A stretch of 64,000 bases of DNA from Aquila chrysaetos chrysaetos (lineage: Eukaryota; Chordata; Aves; Accipitriformes; Accipitridae). This document shows positions 37,146-49,332 of the stretch, one piece after another; position 1 is the first letter of the stretch, and each line of letters starts with the position of its first letter. Location of the stretch: the NCBI RefSeq assembly GCF_900496995.4, contig NC_044006.1, positions 41,615,120 to 41,679,119 on the forward strand. Reading direction: 5' to 3'. Under the pieces are notes generated by a model, which was given only the letters and a program-made list of their open reading frames with translations, was not told where the DNA came from and made no database searches. The position numbers were made by a program, and so were the translations under genes.

Positions 37146-37171
37146 AAAAAAAAAAAAAAAAAAAAAAAAAA
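37146..37171. repeat. A26 homopolymer
   Basis: A run of 26 A's followed by further A-rich sequence to about 37190. Confidence 0.85.
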
Positions 37172-40100
37172 GAAAGGAAAAAAAAAAACCCAAACCGCAC
37201 GCTTTTATTTCTCAGCTCCCCGTGCTCTTCACCCGGGTGGGAACCCACGCTCCACGCTGGGAGCCCGCGCCCTCTCCATCCCTGCCCGCCCCGCTCCGGG
37301 GCTCTCCCAGCGCACCCGGCAACCCGTGTATTGCCTCTGAAGGAGCAAAATACCTCCCCCCGCACTCCCCGGTAAGGCACTGTTTGTCGCTTGTTTACAG
37401 GGAGCCCCGAAAAGAAGCCGCTCGGCTGGGGCGGTGGAAGCTGGGAGCGCTTCAGCCCAACTCCGCGCAGCTGGAGGAGGTAAGAGCCGCCGCTGCTTTT
37501 GCGCCGGTGGCAGCTGTAAGAAAGCCATTTGCCTAGTACCTGCATGCAGAACAAGCCTGCTGGAATGAGATTGTGTTGTTGTTGTTGTGATAAATATTTA
37601 ACCTAGCTGGAATTTTTTTCTGGAGTGGCTCTATTCATCTTCCGTGGGTAGTGAATGCGCGTGTCTGGGCAGACAAAGAAGTGTACAGGACCTGAGTGAT
37701 CGCCATCCTTATAAAGGCATTGGGGACAGGAAGGATGCAAAGTCACTTGAAGAGCGAAAGAGGCTGAGAATTTCTTTGTCCATTCTTAGCTCCTTCCCAA
37801 ATCAAAGGCGTGAGGCGAGGGAGAGCGGGTTGGAGCCGTTTCGGTGTTGAATGGCTTATCGCGGCTTGTCTGTTTGCCTCCTCCTCGAGGAGTTCCCCAG
37901 CCAGTCCTGCAAACGTGGAGTGAGTGTGGGGATGGTAGAAAACCTGATTTCTCTCAGAGTGCATGCACCAGAATGGATAGCGGATAAGTTTCGGGTGTTT
38001 GTCTGTCCTGGCCTGCTTTGCAGCGGGCGGAGGTCGGTGTTTGGTGGTTCAGAGTTGCTAGAGTCCTTGATGCGCTTGGTCCTTTGGCAGGAGAAACGTA
38101 ATGCTTTTCGTAGTGACCGTTTTCTTATGCCGGCCGCCGAGAGGGTAGGATTACATAGAATTAGCTCAAATTCCTGCCAGATTTACCTGCTTATTTTTGG
38201 ACGCTGATGTACAATTAGTATATTTTACTACCTTTTAAAAGCGGCCATAAATTACATGACTACAAGGGCTCTTTGTGTTGGCTTAATGGGCTGCTTAAAT
38301 CTTAACTACAAAAAGGCGCTGCAAATGTCTGTTCACGCTTGTGTTAGGAAATTAAAAGCGAAAATACGGTACGAAGGAACCTTCCTCCGGTGGCATGTAC
38401 CCACAGCATTGCCTGCAGAGATACTTGGGATTCCTTAACGGACCCAACACTCGCAGACCCAGCTGACTCTGAGCAGAACTTCTCCCGCAAGGGCACAGCC
38501 GATAGCTCTGTTCTTTTTATCTGCTTGGAAATTATCAAAGGCCAACTTTATCAGACGCACAGATGTAGGTAAACAGCTCTGCGTCCCAGCAGATTTCAAA
38601 TCTTGCAAGGAAGCGAGGAAATAAATACTTATATCATACGGTGATTCCCATTTCTTCTCCACATGGGAGTGATAGGCTTACCTCTTAACAACTGGCATAA
38701 AAGTAAACTTGAAAGACAGTAAAAATTCTAAATCTAATTATATTGAAGGTAACTTTAAATAGCACTAATGCTAAGAGGGGCTATTAATGCCAGAGCTGGC
38801 ACAAAGGGTCTCTCTTAATGAAGGCACGTTATGAACTCAGATCTGTTTGTTGTTACTGAGCATGGAATTTCAGCTCAGCTCGAAGCCATGTGTATAAAGC
38901 ACAGAAAAATCAGTAGCAGACGCACTGATAAATTCCACGTTTTTCTGCTAGAAACCGTGTTTCAGGTCTCCAAATCACCGAGGTAATAAAACACAATGTT
39001 GAATGTCCAGGAACAGGAACAAAGCAATATATGGGGTGGCGGGGGAAATCTAGCGTCTGCGACTCGCAAGATCATTTGAATTTGTATTTGAAAACTCGTA
39101 ATCACGATACTAGAGCAAAGAAAGCTTTCTCCAAAATCGGCAGAAGGGAATAATTTTCAGCTGCGATCCAGGACAGCAGAAAGTTAGGCAGACTCCCCCT
39201 TCTGCCCTCCCAAAGCACACCCTGTGGAAGGTATTCACACGTCAAGGAGTTACTTTTCTTAAGAATTAATTAGTTTCCCCACTACATACACGAAGTTAAT
39301 TGTTAAACAGTAGTTTTAGGATTAACTTGACCATTAATACTAATAAAGATGTTCATAGAAACAGGGTTTTGAAGCCAATAGCCATAGCTAGCGTTAAGGC
39401 ATTTAAGCTGACTTATGATTGTGATTTATTGCTTTTGTAGTTTCTATTTGCTCAGGACTGTAACTTCTAAAGCCATCTTTCTGCTTTTGACGCAAAGCAG
39501 TCGATAACTTTTTACAACAGCCCCAAGAAAGACTTGCTCTGCTTTTTTCAACATCTGCTCCGTTCCCCATTAATTCCAGTTTCATTGTTGCAGAAGAACT
39601 TCTCTTGTCTGCTTCTTTTATGGGATCTAAACGCACCACATTTAAAAGAGCCGTGAATCCATCTCGAGTAAATATCAGCCTCGGTTTACGTTGGGTACGA
39701 GGGCTGTGGAGTTACCAGTCGTGCTGATAGTTACAGACTTGGTCATGTCGTGTGTGCCTAAGGCTCCCTCGTTTTCAAACGTATAGAGTTTTTATTCCAG
39801 TTCTTAGTGAGGGATAATATATGTATACCCTGCGACTAGCTTAGTCACTTCCATATGAAATATTGCAAATTCTTCCTCTATTGTAAGGTCACGCTGACTT
39901 TGCTGCAAAGTCCACTACTATACACTGTTACTGATGGGTTTAAATTCCAGTGGCCCACTTTTACAATCCAAGTGAGAGTATGTAAGGCTTGTCCATAACA
40001 CTAAACATCACCTTTCAAAAGAAAACTCCTTCCATTCTGTTCAGTGAAGTGCAGGTGAAACAGTAAGAGGGGATATGTAGCTAGCTGAAGGTTTTCGAGC

Positions 40101-41694
40101 TCATGGGAGATGGTGGAAAGATTTAGGCAAGGGTATATACATCGTGAAGCGAAATGCTGGAGTCACAGAACTGGACCAGGAACATGCTAAAAGCGTGAAT
40201 TTTCTGATTTTCTTTCACTCCTTCCAGAAAAGTTATGCGAGTTGAGGGTTTCTTTTGTTTGTTTAGCTTATTGTGTCAATAGCACAAGTCAAGCAATCTT
40301 ACAGGGAAGATGTGGTGTGTTCAAACACAGGCGAAGCTGCCTGGCTCGGGGGCCGCATACAACTTTGCTCCTTTTTTTTGCTCTTAATTGTTTTTTCCCC
40401 TTTAGGCAGAGAGCTCCCCCTCCCCATTTCTTTTTTTTTTTTTCCATCGTTAGAAACCTATAATTTTGTGCATCACTCAAACTAGCTGTATAGGAAATGC
40501 GTAAGCACAGGTTTAACAGCAAGGTCCCAAAAGGTTTTGCAAAATTCTGAGCCACGCCAGTGAAGGAAGGTGTATTCTTCATAGTGTGTTACAAGGACAA
40601 AAATCAACTAGCCTCTTAGAAGAGACTCTTTTTTGCCTTTGTCAGGTAATTATAGGTCTTTTTAGTTTCTACAGAAGCCCTGATGTAGCGTGTGGGAGTT
40701 GAGCAAGCCGTGTACAATGGCAGGGTAGAGGCGGCTGGGGGTGGGGGGAAGGCTGGTAATCGTCCCATTTAGAAGGGGGCTGGAAATAATAGTATTAAGA
40801 TTTGGGCTTTCTTCGGGGGTTGCAGAAGACATGCGACGTGGAGCAGGGTGGCGGGCCTGGAGAGCAAATGCCGCTTAATTAGGCTAAGTATCAAAGTGCA
40901 GCGTAATCCTATATTATAAGAATTCCTCTTACCTTCCAATGGGCTTTGTGTAAAGAAATATTGGTGTGGGAGGAAAAAGAATCAAACCAACCCCCCCCCC
41001 CCCCCGACGCCAGTCATCTGCATCTCTTGGATTCCCCCCCTCCCTTAAAACTCTTCTTTAACATATTGGGTTAAGGCTTTGAAAAGCAAAGGCTCGCGCT
41101 AAGAAACCCTGTTCCTTCAATGATTCCCTATTTCAAATAAAAGGATTTAAGTTGACGTATGACCACGTGAGCACATAATACAGCGCATTATTGTGGCATT
41201 TGGAGTGGAGACCCGGTCTGGCTCCGTCTGCGATTACGCTTTTCCAGTTTCTGTTCAGAGCAAGCACTGCTTTCTATTATTTTTTTTTTTCCTCCTGCCC
41301 CCATCACCGTCCCCGCAAGAGCTGGCCATTTCGCTGACAGCTTTCGTTCCTTATGGAAAGGTTATTGTCGAGCCGAGAGGACGAAATGCTTCGTTAGAAA
41401 GGATGGATTTTATTTTAAGGTATTTCCGTTGATTGTTCATTTATGTGGTGAGTTATTGCTGTTCGAGGCAAAGGTCAGTAGCAGAGGCTGGAGTGAGTGC
41501 GTGTGTGTGCGTGCGGGTGTGTGTGCACCCGGAGCCAGGCTGCTTCCCCCTTTGTTTCAATTTGCTGCGGTAAATATTCAACTCTCCCCTCGCAGCGAGC
41601 AGAGCAGGGAGAGTTTGCTTCTTTATTTATTTTTCTCCATAGAGATCCCACACTGCTGTTGATGGCCAGCTGCCTCAGCTCCAGCCCCTCGATT

Positions 41695-42000
41695 GCCATC
41701 TTATCATTATTTATGATCGGCTAGAGATGGGAAGCCTCTTTTATTGCCGCGTTTGGATTTTCCCCCCTTAATTTTATTTTATTATTTTATTTGTGTGTTT
41801 GTGTGTTTACTTATTTACGTATTTGGGGAAGTCGGAGAAAACGGTGCGGGGGCGGGGGCGGGGGGGGGGATGCTCCTCGGTCGGGGTCGTGCTCGAGTGT
41901 GCGGCGACGGCGGCGGTTGTTGTTTTATGGCTGTTTGTTCGGCCGCTGCCGCTCCGTAAATCGATGACTATGCGATCGTGCTGCCATTTTATTTATGATG
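41695..42000 (+). promoter_or_regulatory. Paired YY1-core plus TTTATGAT elements
   Basis: GCCATCTTAT...ATTTATGATCGG at 41695-41718 and GCCATTTTATTTATGATG at 41983-42000 share a YY1 core (GCCATYTT) joined to a CDX/HOX-type TTTATGAT. The two are 290 bases apart in otherwise unannotated sequence. Confidence 0.35.
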
Positions 42001-43484
42001 CTTTAGTGGTACTTTGTTTACCGTGCGCGGAGGGCTGCATGGGCGCTCAGCTCTGTAGCAAAGCTTCCCCTTCCCAAATGAGCCAAGGGGCTCTTTACTT
42101 CTCCGCCGTGAGAAGGAGCTGAACCAAGAGCCAGCCATGGCTTCTAACAATAAATCAGCCTTGGAAATGTGGTGGGTTTTTTTCCTCTCTCTCTCTGAAT
42201 GGGGATCTGGAAAGCGAGAATAAAAAGGGGAGGAGTGGAAATTATCTTCTAGGAGAACATATACCATTCCTAAATTCATATCCATACCGTCGTTTACATA
42301 AATATAGATATGTACGTACGTATAAATATGTAAGTCTTTGCGTATACTTATAAATATGTGTGAGTAGCTATATCTAAAGAACGCAGTTTAAATGACGAAC
42401 GTGAAAGATTACTTGGCTACCCAAGGAGGGCAAAATGCGTTATAAAACGACATTTCCCCGGTGTGTCCCGGCTTTGGGAAAGGTCGGAGCGCTGGGGTTC
42501 GCTTTCCTCCAGTTCGCTCCGTGCCTCTCGCCTATTCCTGCTGCACCATTTTGTGCCCAGTTACCGGCTGCTTGTAATTACTCATCTTCCAAGAGGTCAG
42601 AAAGAGAGGGAGAGGGGAAGAAAAGGGAACGCTGATAAAAACTCCGCTGAAAACAAAACAAAACAAAACAAAGGTTATTTCCACTCGGAGCTATTCGCGG
42701 CCGTTCTGCAGAGACCTGCGGGGCAAAGGTGCTGGGGCTGGTTTCTTGCTTTCCTGCTCTTTAAGCCGCGCTCAGAGCAGAACTGACCCAAAGAAATGCT
42801 ATTTCCCCTTCTCGCCGTACTGAAGCACGTTGGTCCTTTCTTAGACCCGGCGTCTCTCTCTTTTCGGCGAGGGGAGGAGAGCAGTTTCGCTCCCAGCTGG
42901 GTGTCTAAAAGCCAAGGTTGGCTTTGCCGTATTTTGAAACGGGCCAAAACGCGCCTCAAAAAAATAAAGTGCAAGCTTTAATTGCAGCTCCATTACTTGG
43001 CAGCGTTTCTTCTGATTTATGACCCAGTTCGGATGCATATTGACCCAGTTAAAACATTCATAAATAATACATTCTTGCTCTAGAGCAAAAGAAAGCAAGA
43101 AGAGTTTGGGAGGAGAGGGACATTTCGGCGAGTTGTGTAAATAACCTCAGTCTGCTGAGCAAATAGCAAGCAAAGAGTCCGTTGCCTTTCTTTAGTGCTA
43201 GAGAATATAAACAGCAATTCAGATTAACCACGGCTTGCTTCGATAGTCCAGTCCTTCCCTAAGGCAGCTAATGTCCCCTCCCAACTCTCTACCGACTTGG
43301 ACAGGCACCACTTCCAGAACTGGTCCCCTTCTCCAGCAACTCCCCGCCTTGCTATTTCATCCCTATGAGATCTCCCCAAATCAGCCTTGAATTATGGTGC
43401 TGCCTCCTTCCATTTCAGAGCATCCGAGGACAAAGTGCTTTACAGGCATTATTTTATTCGGGAACTGAGAGTAATTCCATGAAA

Positions 43485-43501
43485 GGGGGGGGGGGGGGGG
43501 G
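43485..43501. repeat. G17 homopolymer
   Basis: A run of 17 G's in the HOXA4-HOXA3 spacer. Confidence 0.85.
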
Positions 43502-44749
43502 AGTCCCTCAGAGTGGGACCCTTCGGGAAGAAAAGGCAGCTCATTTCTGACCCGGGAATGAGCCCCAAACGCTGCCGGTCCCTCCCCGAGCTGAGCCCTA
43601 TCACTCTCCGCGGAATGGAGCAGAAAGAAAATATTCGGCCTCTGGGAGGGAAAGACAGATAAAAGCAGCGGGGATCTGTGCGTTGAGACACTTATCCCGA
43701 CATCATAAGAGACATTAAAAAAAAAAATCATCTTCTCATGTTTAAAATGACCTCTTTGGGGAGAGAGGGGGCGTGGGGAAACGGCACTAATAGGCGAAAT
43801 CTCGCAAAATACTCTTTGCAGGCAGTAAGACGAATGGAGGAAACACTTCAGTATTCCTACGACCCACTTCGGTTCTCACGATTGGAGTCCCTTGCAAATC
43901 CCTTCAGTTTTAAAAAGACCCCCTCCCCCCTCCCCGTCCCCGCTCTTAAATACAGACATGTAGTGAGAATATCCCGCTGGAGATCGCTCCAAAGTTTAAA
44001 CGCGCTCCTCGGAAAAGATCGCCCAGGCTTTCGGCAGGGCTCCCCAAACCGGCAGGCTCCCCGGCGTCCGCAGGTTTCTGCAGTCCCCAGTTCTCTCTCC
44101 CTTGCCAAATCCTCCTCTCCAGTCCGGGGGGCTCCGTCGGGGCGCAGCGCTGCCTCTCGCTATTTGGTCGGGCAAGAGGGCGAATGGCAGATCAGCAGTT
44201 TCAGAAGAAAGTGTGGGGTTGATTATTGACTAAAAAGACTTTTTTCTTCCGATGCAACATTCAAGGGATTGTTTGAAGCAAAACGCATACGCGGGATTTT
44301 TGCTTCTCCTCTCCTCCTACGCTGCCCGCTTCCCCTTTCATGTGGTGCCTTCTCACTTATGCCATAAGGAGCAAGTGTTTTCTGTTTTAGTGCTCTGTTT
44401 ACAGCTTTGGTGCATGAAGTCATAAATCTTGCATAGCCATAAATGACAAAAACCATTGGTATGCGTAAGAGGCCACCCCAGCCTTATAGTGCTTTTTATT
44501 TCTCGCTTCCCCCTCGCTTTGTTTGTGCTTTAAGATGACGCCGGGCTCCCTCGTGCTTTAAACGGACTAGTTATATTTTTAATGCCTTAATTAATGAAGT
44601 AAAGTCAGATTTACACCTAGGCATTATTCGGAGCCTCCGCTTAATGCACGGAGCCCATAGTCCAGCTACCGCCTGCCAGAGGGGCAGGGGCTGCAACTTT
44701 ATTTAAGTTCTCGTTTGCACTGTCACTGCCGTGTTTCTGTTGCAGGGAA

Positions 44750-45860
44750 AGGGGGGGGAACACCCCCACCCCAAAACCCGGGGCGCTGGAGAAAAAGGCG
44801 AGCGCCTTCCCCAGCGCTGCCGAGGAGCAGGAGGCGAAGGCGGGCTGTGCGGGCCCGCGTCCACGCGGGACTGCCGCCCACGCGTCCCCACCGGGGGCGG
44901 CGGGCACCCCGACCCGCCTGTGTAGCACGTGTGTGTGTGTGTGTGTGAGTGAGAGCCTCTGTGCCCGTCCCGGGCGCTGGGGATATTTGGGGGCCGGCGG
45001 TGGTGTCTGTGTGTACATCTGTGTGTGTGTGTGCGCTCACGCATGCATGAGTTAATAATTAGTAACTCTAATGATTTCCAGCGTGGCTCTGAAAGCATTG
45101 CCCAGAGCGGGGATCCTGGTGGGCTTCGGCTGGCTCTCCGGACCCAGCCCCGGCTCTCCGGGCTTTGCTCCCCTCCCCGGGACTCAGCCGGGGCTTTGCG
45201 GAGCTCCCGGCGGCGGGGAGCGGCAGAGGGGCTATTCCGCAGCCGCCCCCCAAGCCCACCGGTAAGAGGGACAAACCCAAGCCCCCCCCAGCAGCACCCC
45301 CGGAGGCTGGTGAGAGCGACCCTTTGTGAGCGCCGTTTGTCTTCATTAGCATAATTTTCCTGGACTTTGGTGACGCCCGGGTGCGGGGGGGGGCCCGCAC
45401 TCCTTCACTGCCGCACTCCTCCGCTCCCTCCCCAGCCCCCACCCTGCCCCAGGCTTCCCCAGGCGGCCGCCTTTCTTTCTTCCTTCCTTTTTTTTTTTTT
45501 CGTTTTTCCTTCTCCCCCCCCCCTCCACTCCCCCCAACCCCCTTTCTCTTCTCCTCTCTCTCCTTCCCTTCCCTTCCCTTCCCAGAGCAGCCCTGGGAAA
45601 CATCCCCGTCCTCCGTGCCCCGCGCAGGGGGAGCCTGGCACGCCGGGGACCGTCTCGGGACAGGGTGGGCAGCCTGAAGCGGGAGGGGACCGGGGGAGGC
45701 GGGTGTCCGGAGCTACCGTCCCCATCCCGTGCGGGGCAGGGCTCGCCCCTCCCGGCCGGGGGTGCCGGGTGCGGAGGAACTGAGCCGGTGCCCACCCCGC
45801 GGCCGCAGGGACCGGGCTGGGGCAGACAGCCCCTGCTCCCTGGGTTGTGTCGCCTCCAAA
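44750..45860. promoter_or_regulatory. CpG-rich region 3-4 kb upstream of HOXA3
   Basis: GC-rich sequence with GT microsatellites (44932-44947, 45008-45032), a C/T-rich polypyrimidine stretch at 45475-45590 and an A-rich run at 45858-45880. No coding gene is supported on either strand. It could hold a distal HOXA3 promoter. Confidence 0.45.
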
Positions 45861-48690
45861 AAAAAAAAAAAAAAAAAAAAGAGAGAGAGCGCGAGCATGC
45901 TGGCTTCCGCCTCAGTCGTCAGAAGTTAAGGTAAGCAGGCCACAAATACGCTGCTATCAGTCGTGAATGGCGGAGTTTATGTCCCAGTGATTTATGACCG
46001 TAGACTTAAATGTCGGTTCAAGAAGAGTTCACAAGCTGGGGCTTCCTTCCAGGCAGTGACTGATACCCTTACACTTCGTGTTCAGGCAGCTCTCTCTCCT
46101 CTCCCCCCCCCCTTCTCTCAACTTTGTCTTTATCTTTCAGGAAATCTTTCAGGGGGGCTGCCTGATTTTTCATCCTAGAGTCAGAGTTTGGGGCTCGGCG
46201 GGGCAAAGATCTGGTGTGCTTGGGAAGGGGGGAGGCGGAGGGAAGGAGAGGGTAGGGGAGAGCTGAAGTGGGGAGTGGGGGAAACGGGGGGGACTAGCCT
46301 CCCCCAAGCAGCTTTCATTTGCTGTCTCCGGGCTGTCTGGGTGGGGGGAGAGAAGTTGGTAAAGGGCAGAGAGGTGTATTGCACAAATGGAGATGGAGCC
46401 GATGAAATGGGCGCTGGAAAAATGGGGGGCCCATCTGTGTTTGTGAGACCTGGCCTTTTGTCTCCGAGGCGGAGAGGAGAGCTCTTCCCATCCCAGGCAC
46501 CGGCTGGGGTCGCAAACTTTCTCCCCCCCCTCTCTCGTTAGGGAGCTGTTATTATCGTGATCGTTGTCGCTCTTAATCCCGCTATTCCCGCTTTCGCCAG
46601 GAATGGCCGGGCGCTCCTCAGGTTACCCCCGCGTCTCTATAACTTTGTAGGAAGTGATTAACTTGGCGAAGCCAAAGGCGGGAGCTGATTTTTTTTTTTT
46701 TTCCTTCCCTTGCTGGCAGGCGGCCGAAGCTTCAATAATATTTTGCCTTCTGACTAAAGTTGCCTATTGTCTGCGGGCGGGCGGCTGCGGGAGCAGCGCG
46801 CTCCGCATCCCCGCTCGGCGCTGCCCGCCCTGCCTGCGCCAGCAAACTTCCCAGCGGCCAGGGGAAGGCGAAATATTTGATGTCGCGATCATGAAAGGCG
46901 GGTGCCTTTGTAAAATTACCGCTGGCTCATTATTTCCTTTTTCTCCTCTGGTAGTGGTGTCTATATTCTCTCTTTCAAAGGAATTGAGAAAAATCACACC
47001 AGGCCTCGATAGCATCAGGAAGGAGAGGCGAGGAGCTGGAAACTGTGTGCGCGCCTCAGATCTCCATCGGCTTATTAGCTTAATAACATCCAAAAGAGCT
47101 TGATTAGTGCAATAACAGGGTAGCCGCCCTGCTGTAGGTGTGTTACCTTCATTTTGTTACGATCTAACAAAGGGAATACTGTTTTCTAAGAACTTGTATA
47201 ACTTGAAAGGCATAGAATGAGCTCGTTTGGTGCATGTGTTGTGTAAGGCTTTTCGCCCCTAAGCATTTGTCCTCGTTAGATGTTTGGGGGGAAAATATCC
47301 AGCTGCTTAAGTACAGGGAAAGTGGCAAAAGAAACGAGAGCTCTTCTGATCCGAAAAGACGTGGTTGTTTGTCAGCAAGGGGGTAGGGGGACGGTGAGGA
47401 ACGCGCTTTAATTTCTGAGAACAATGTGAATGCGTGTGGAAAGAACTCCCAGATCAGAGATCACTCACAGGTCTCCTTTCGTTAATGCGGGCAATTCCTT
47501 AACTGGTTATTTTCGGGCAGGTGACCAGTAGACTTTAATCTGGGGGGGGGGGGGGGGGGGCGGAATCCCAGAAAGAAAGAAGGACAGGGGACAAAAAGGC
47601 GGAGGGGAGAAAGGGATTCGCCCGGGCAGGAGAAACATTCTCTGGGTTTGTGTCCACCCTCTCCCCAGCCAAGTGACCCTCATACATCAAATTACATAGC
47701 AGTTTCCAAGACAGAACCTATTATCACTAAGTTGGAAGGAAAGTTCAAGCCGTGGTCATGGAGATGAACGCTGGTTTTTCAGGTTGCTGGTGTGTTTTTT
47801 CCCCCAATCCATCATGTTTTAACAGGTAGGATCTGGCTGATTCCACGAAAAGTTAGTGTCTTGAAAATAACTGCTGGAAAAACCAAACCAACAACGGCCA
47901 GAGCGCCCAGCTTGCCCCTCCTGGCCTCGCTGACGGGGCTTCACGCGGCGCCGGGGGCAGCTGAGGCTCCAGACCCACTCGCGGGTGGGAGGCGGGTGCG
48001 GGGGCTGCGTGGGGCGGCCCCAGCCCCGCTCCGGGGGCCGAGCGGGAGCCGCGGCGGGCAGAAACGGCTGCTGCCGGGGTGCGTGACTGGGGCGGCTGGG
48101 GGTGGTGTGCGAGCACGGAGGGGAGAAGGCGCTGGCTTTGTTTATTTTCCTATCGAGCATTTCATAGACAAGCCAAAATCCGTCACTGGGGATCGGGGTG
48201 TGTAAATATCCCAGGCTAGGAAACCTTTCCACCCCGCTCCTGCCCCCTGCCACACGTAGGCAGGAACAATCTCGTGTATTTCTTTGAAGTTGTATGGAGA
48301 GCTGTAACCTGGAGAGAAAAGCTAAAAATAAAACAACGCCGGTTACAGGAGAGGGTTTGATCCTAGAGCTGGAATGAAGGAACAGCCCAGCCCCTTTGCA
48401 TTACTGATTCCTCGATCACCCTTATCTCAGAGACTGGTATTAAAACAGCGTCTCGGTGATAAACGATCAACCCCCTCTCCATGTGGTGCCCTGCACTGTT
48501 TCTTAAGAAGAAAGAAAGAAAAAACCCTAGAAAGCCCCTATCCCGGTGCAGCAAAGCACATATTTGTAGCTGCCAGTAAATCCAGGCAGCTTTTATATCG
48601 AAATGCTCTGCGCCTGAGGCCAAGTCATGCTGCTAAATATTGCTGACCACTTTTTCTTTTATGGCTTTCATGTCACTTAGCTATTGAAAG
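45861..48690. other. HOXA3 proximal 5' flank
   Basis: No coding gene is seen. It contains a purine-rich stretch at 46200-46300, G19 at 47542-47560, a short CpG-rich block at 47900-48130 and a TGCTGAC Maf half-site at 48641-48647 followed by TTTATGGC at 48658-48665. Confidence 0.5.
47542..47560. repeat. G19 homopolymer
   Basis: A run of 19 G's, 1.3 kb before HOXA3. Confidence 0.85.
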
Positions 48691-48694
48691 TAAG

Positions 48695-48940
48695 ATGGAT
48701 TTGTACCATTTCTTCACCCTGCTCTGCTCTCCCCACACCCCAGGTCTGCCCGGAGAGGCCATTGGAGGAAGAGCGCCACGTGACAGAGGGGTGCCAATGT
48801 TATTCTCCAAGGGTGTCAAGACCCTGTCAGTTTGCGAAATAAATATTGGGAAACAACGAAATGCAAAAAGCGACCTACTACGACAGCTCTGCAATCTATG
48901 GTGCCTACCCCTACCAAGGAGCAAATGGTTTCACTTATAA
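48695..48940 (+). other. HOXA3 upstream ORF overlapping the start
   Basis: An 81-codon frame starts at ATG 48695 and has a second in-frame ATG at 48797 (47 codons). Both run out of frame through the HOXA3 ATG (48861) and stop at TAA 48938-48940, so they overlap the coding start by 80 bases. A possible splice acceptor (CCCACACCCCAG) ends at 48743; if used, only the 48797 start remains in the mRNA. Inhibitory uORFs have been described in the mouse Hoxa3 leader. Confidence 0.5.
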
Positions 48941-49332
48941 TGCGAGTCAGCAGCAATATCCTCCATCTTCATCACTTGTGGAAACTGAGTACCACCGCCC
49001 CGCGTGCTCCCTCCAGTCCCCCGGCAGCTCCGTGTCCCACCACAAGGCCAATGACATCAGTGAGAGTTGCATGAGGACCCTCCCCAGCCAGCCTCTCCAG
49101 CCCCCTGGCCTCGCTGACCCGCAGGCCCCACCACAGCCGCCTCCGGCCCAGCAGGCACAACCTCCACCTCCGTCCTCCACCTCACCATCTCAAAATGCCA
49201 GCAGCAACCCTGCCCCGGCCAACCCCACCAAGAGCCCGGCTCTTAACTCGCCCACTATGTCCAAACAGATATTCCCGTGGATGAAAGAATCTCGGCAAAA
49301 CACAAAGCAGAAAAACAGCAGTTCCAGTTCAG
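48861..49332 (+). CDS. HOXA3: HOXA3 homeobox protein, exon 1
   Basis: Exon 1 encodes residues 1-157 plus one base of codon 158. The start [19 protein letters not shown] is the Hox3 N-terminus; an in-frame TTG 15 bases upstream is not a start. A Pro/Gln/Ser-rich linker precedes the hexapeptide variant [15 protein letters not shown], with FPWM at residues 138-141, diagnostic of Hox3. The donor GTATGA is at 49333, phase 1. The full protein is 413 aa, 30 shorter than human HOXA3 because of a shorter proline linker and C-terminal region. HOXA3 patterns the third pharyngeal arch, thymus/parathyroid and posterior hindbrain. Confidence 0.98.

Larger units (their letters stand above)
36909..44700. other. 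HOXA4-HOXA3 spacer, part 3
   Basis: There is no supported gene in 7.8 kb. It includes A26 (37146-37171), GCCATAAAT at 38244 and 44436, TTTATGGC at 41924, a C-run at 40991-41005, a pair of similar GCCATYTTAT...TTATGAT elements (41695-41718, 41983-42000), a GGGGCGG run near 41850-41870 and G17 (43485-43501). Upstream non-coding HOXA3 exons may lie here, but no splice structure can be proved. Confidence 0.55.

Noticed and set aside
27005-44433. A shared 13-mer CATAAATCTTGCA at 27005 and 44421 as a duplicated enhancer
   Set aside because: In 64 kb, some pairs of identical 13-mers are expected by chance, especially in AT-rich sequence; flanks do not match further.
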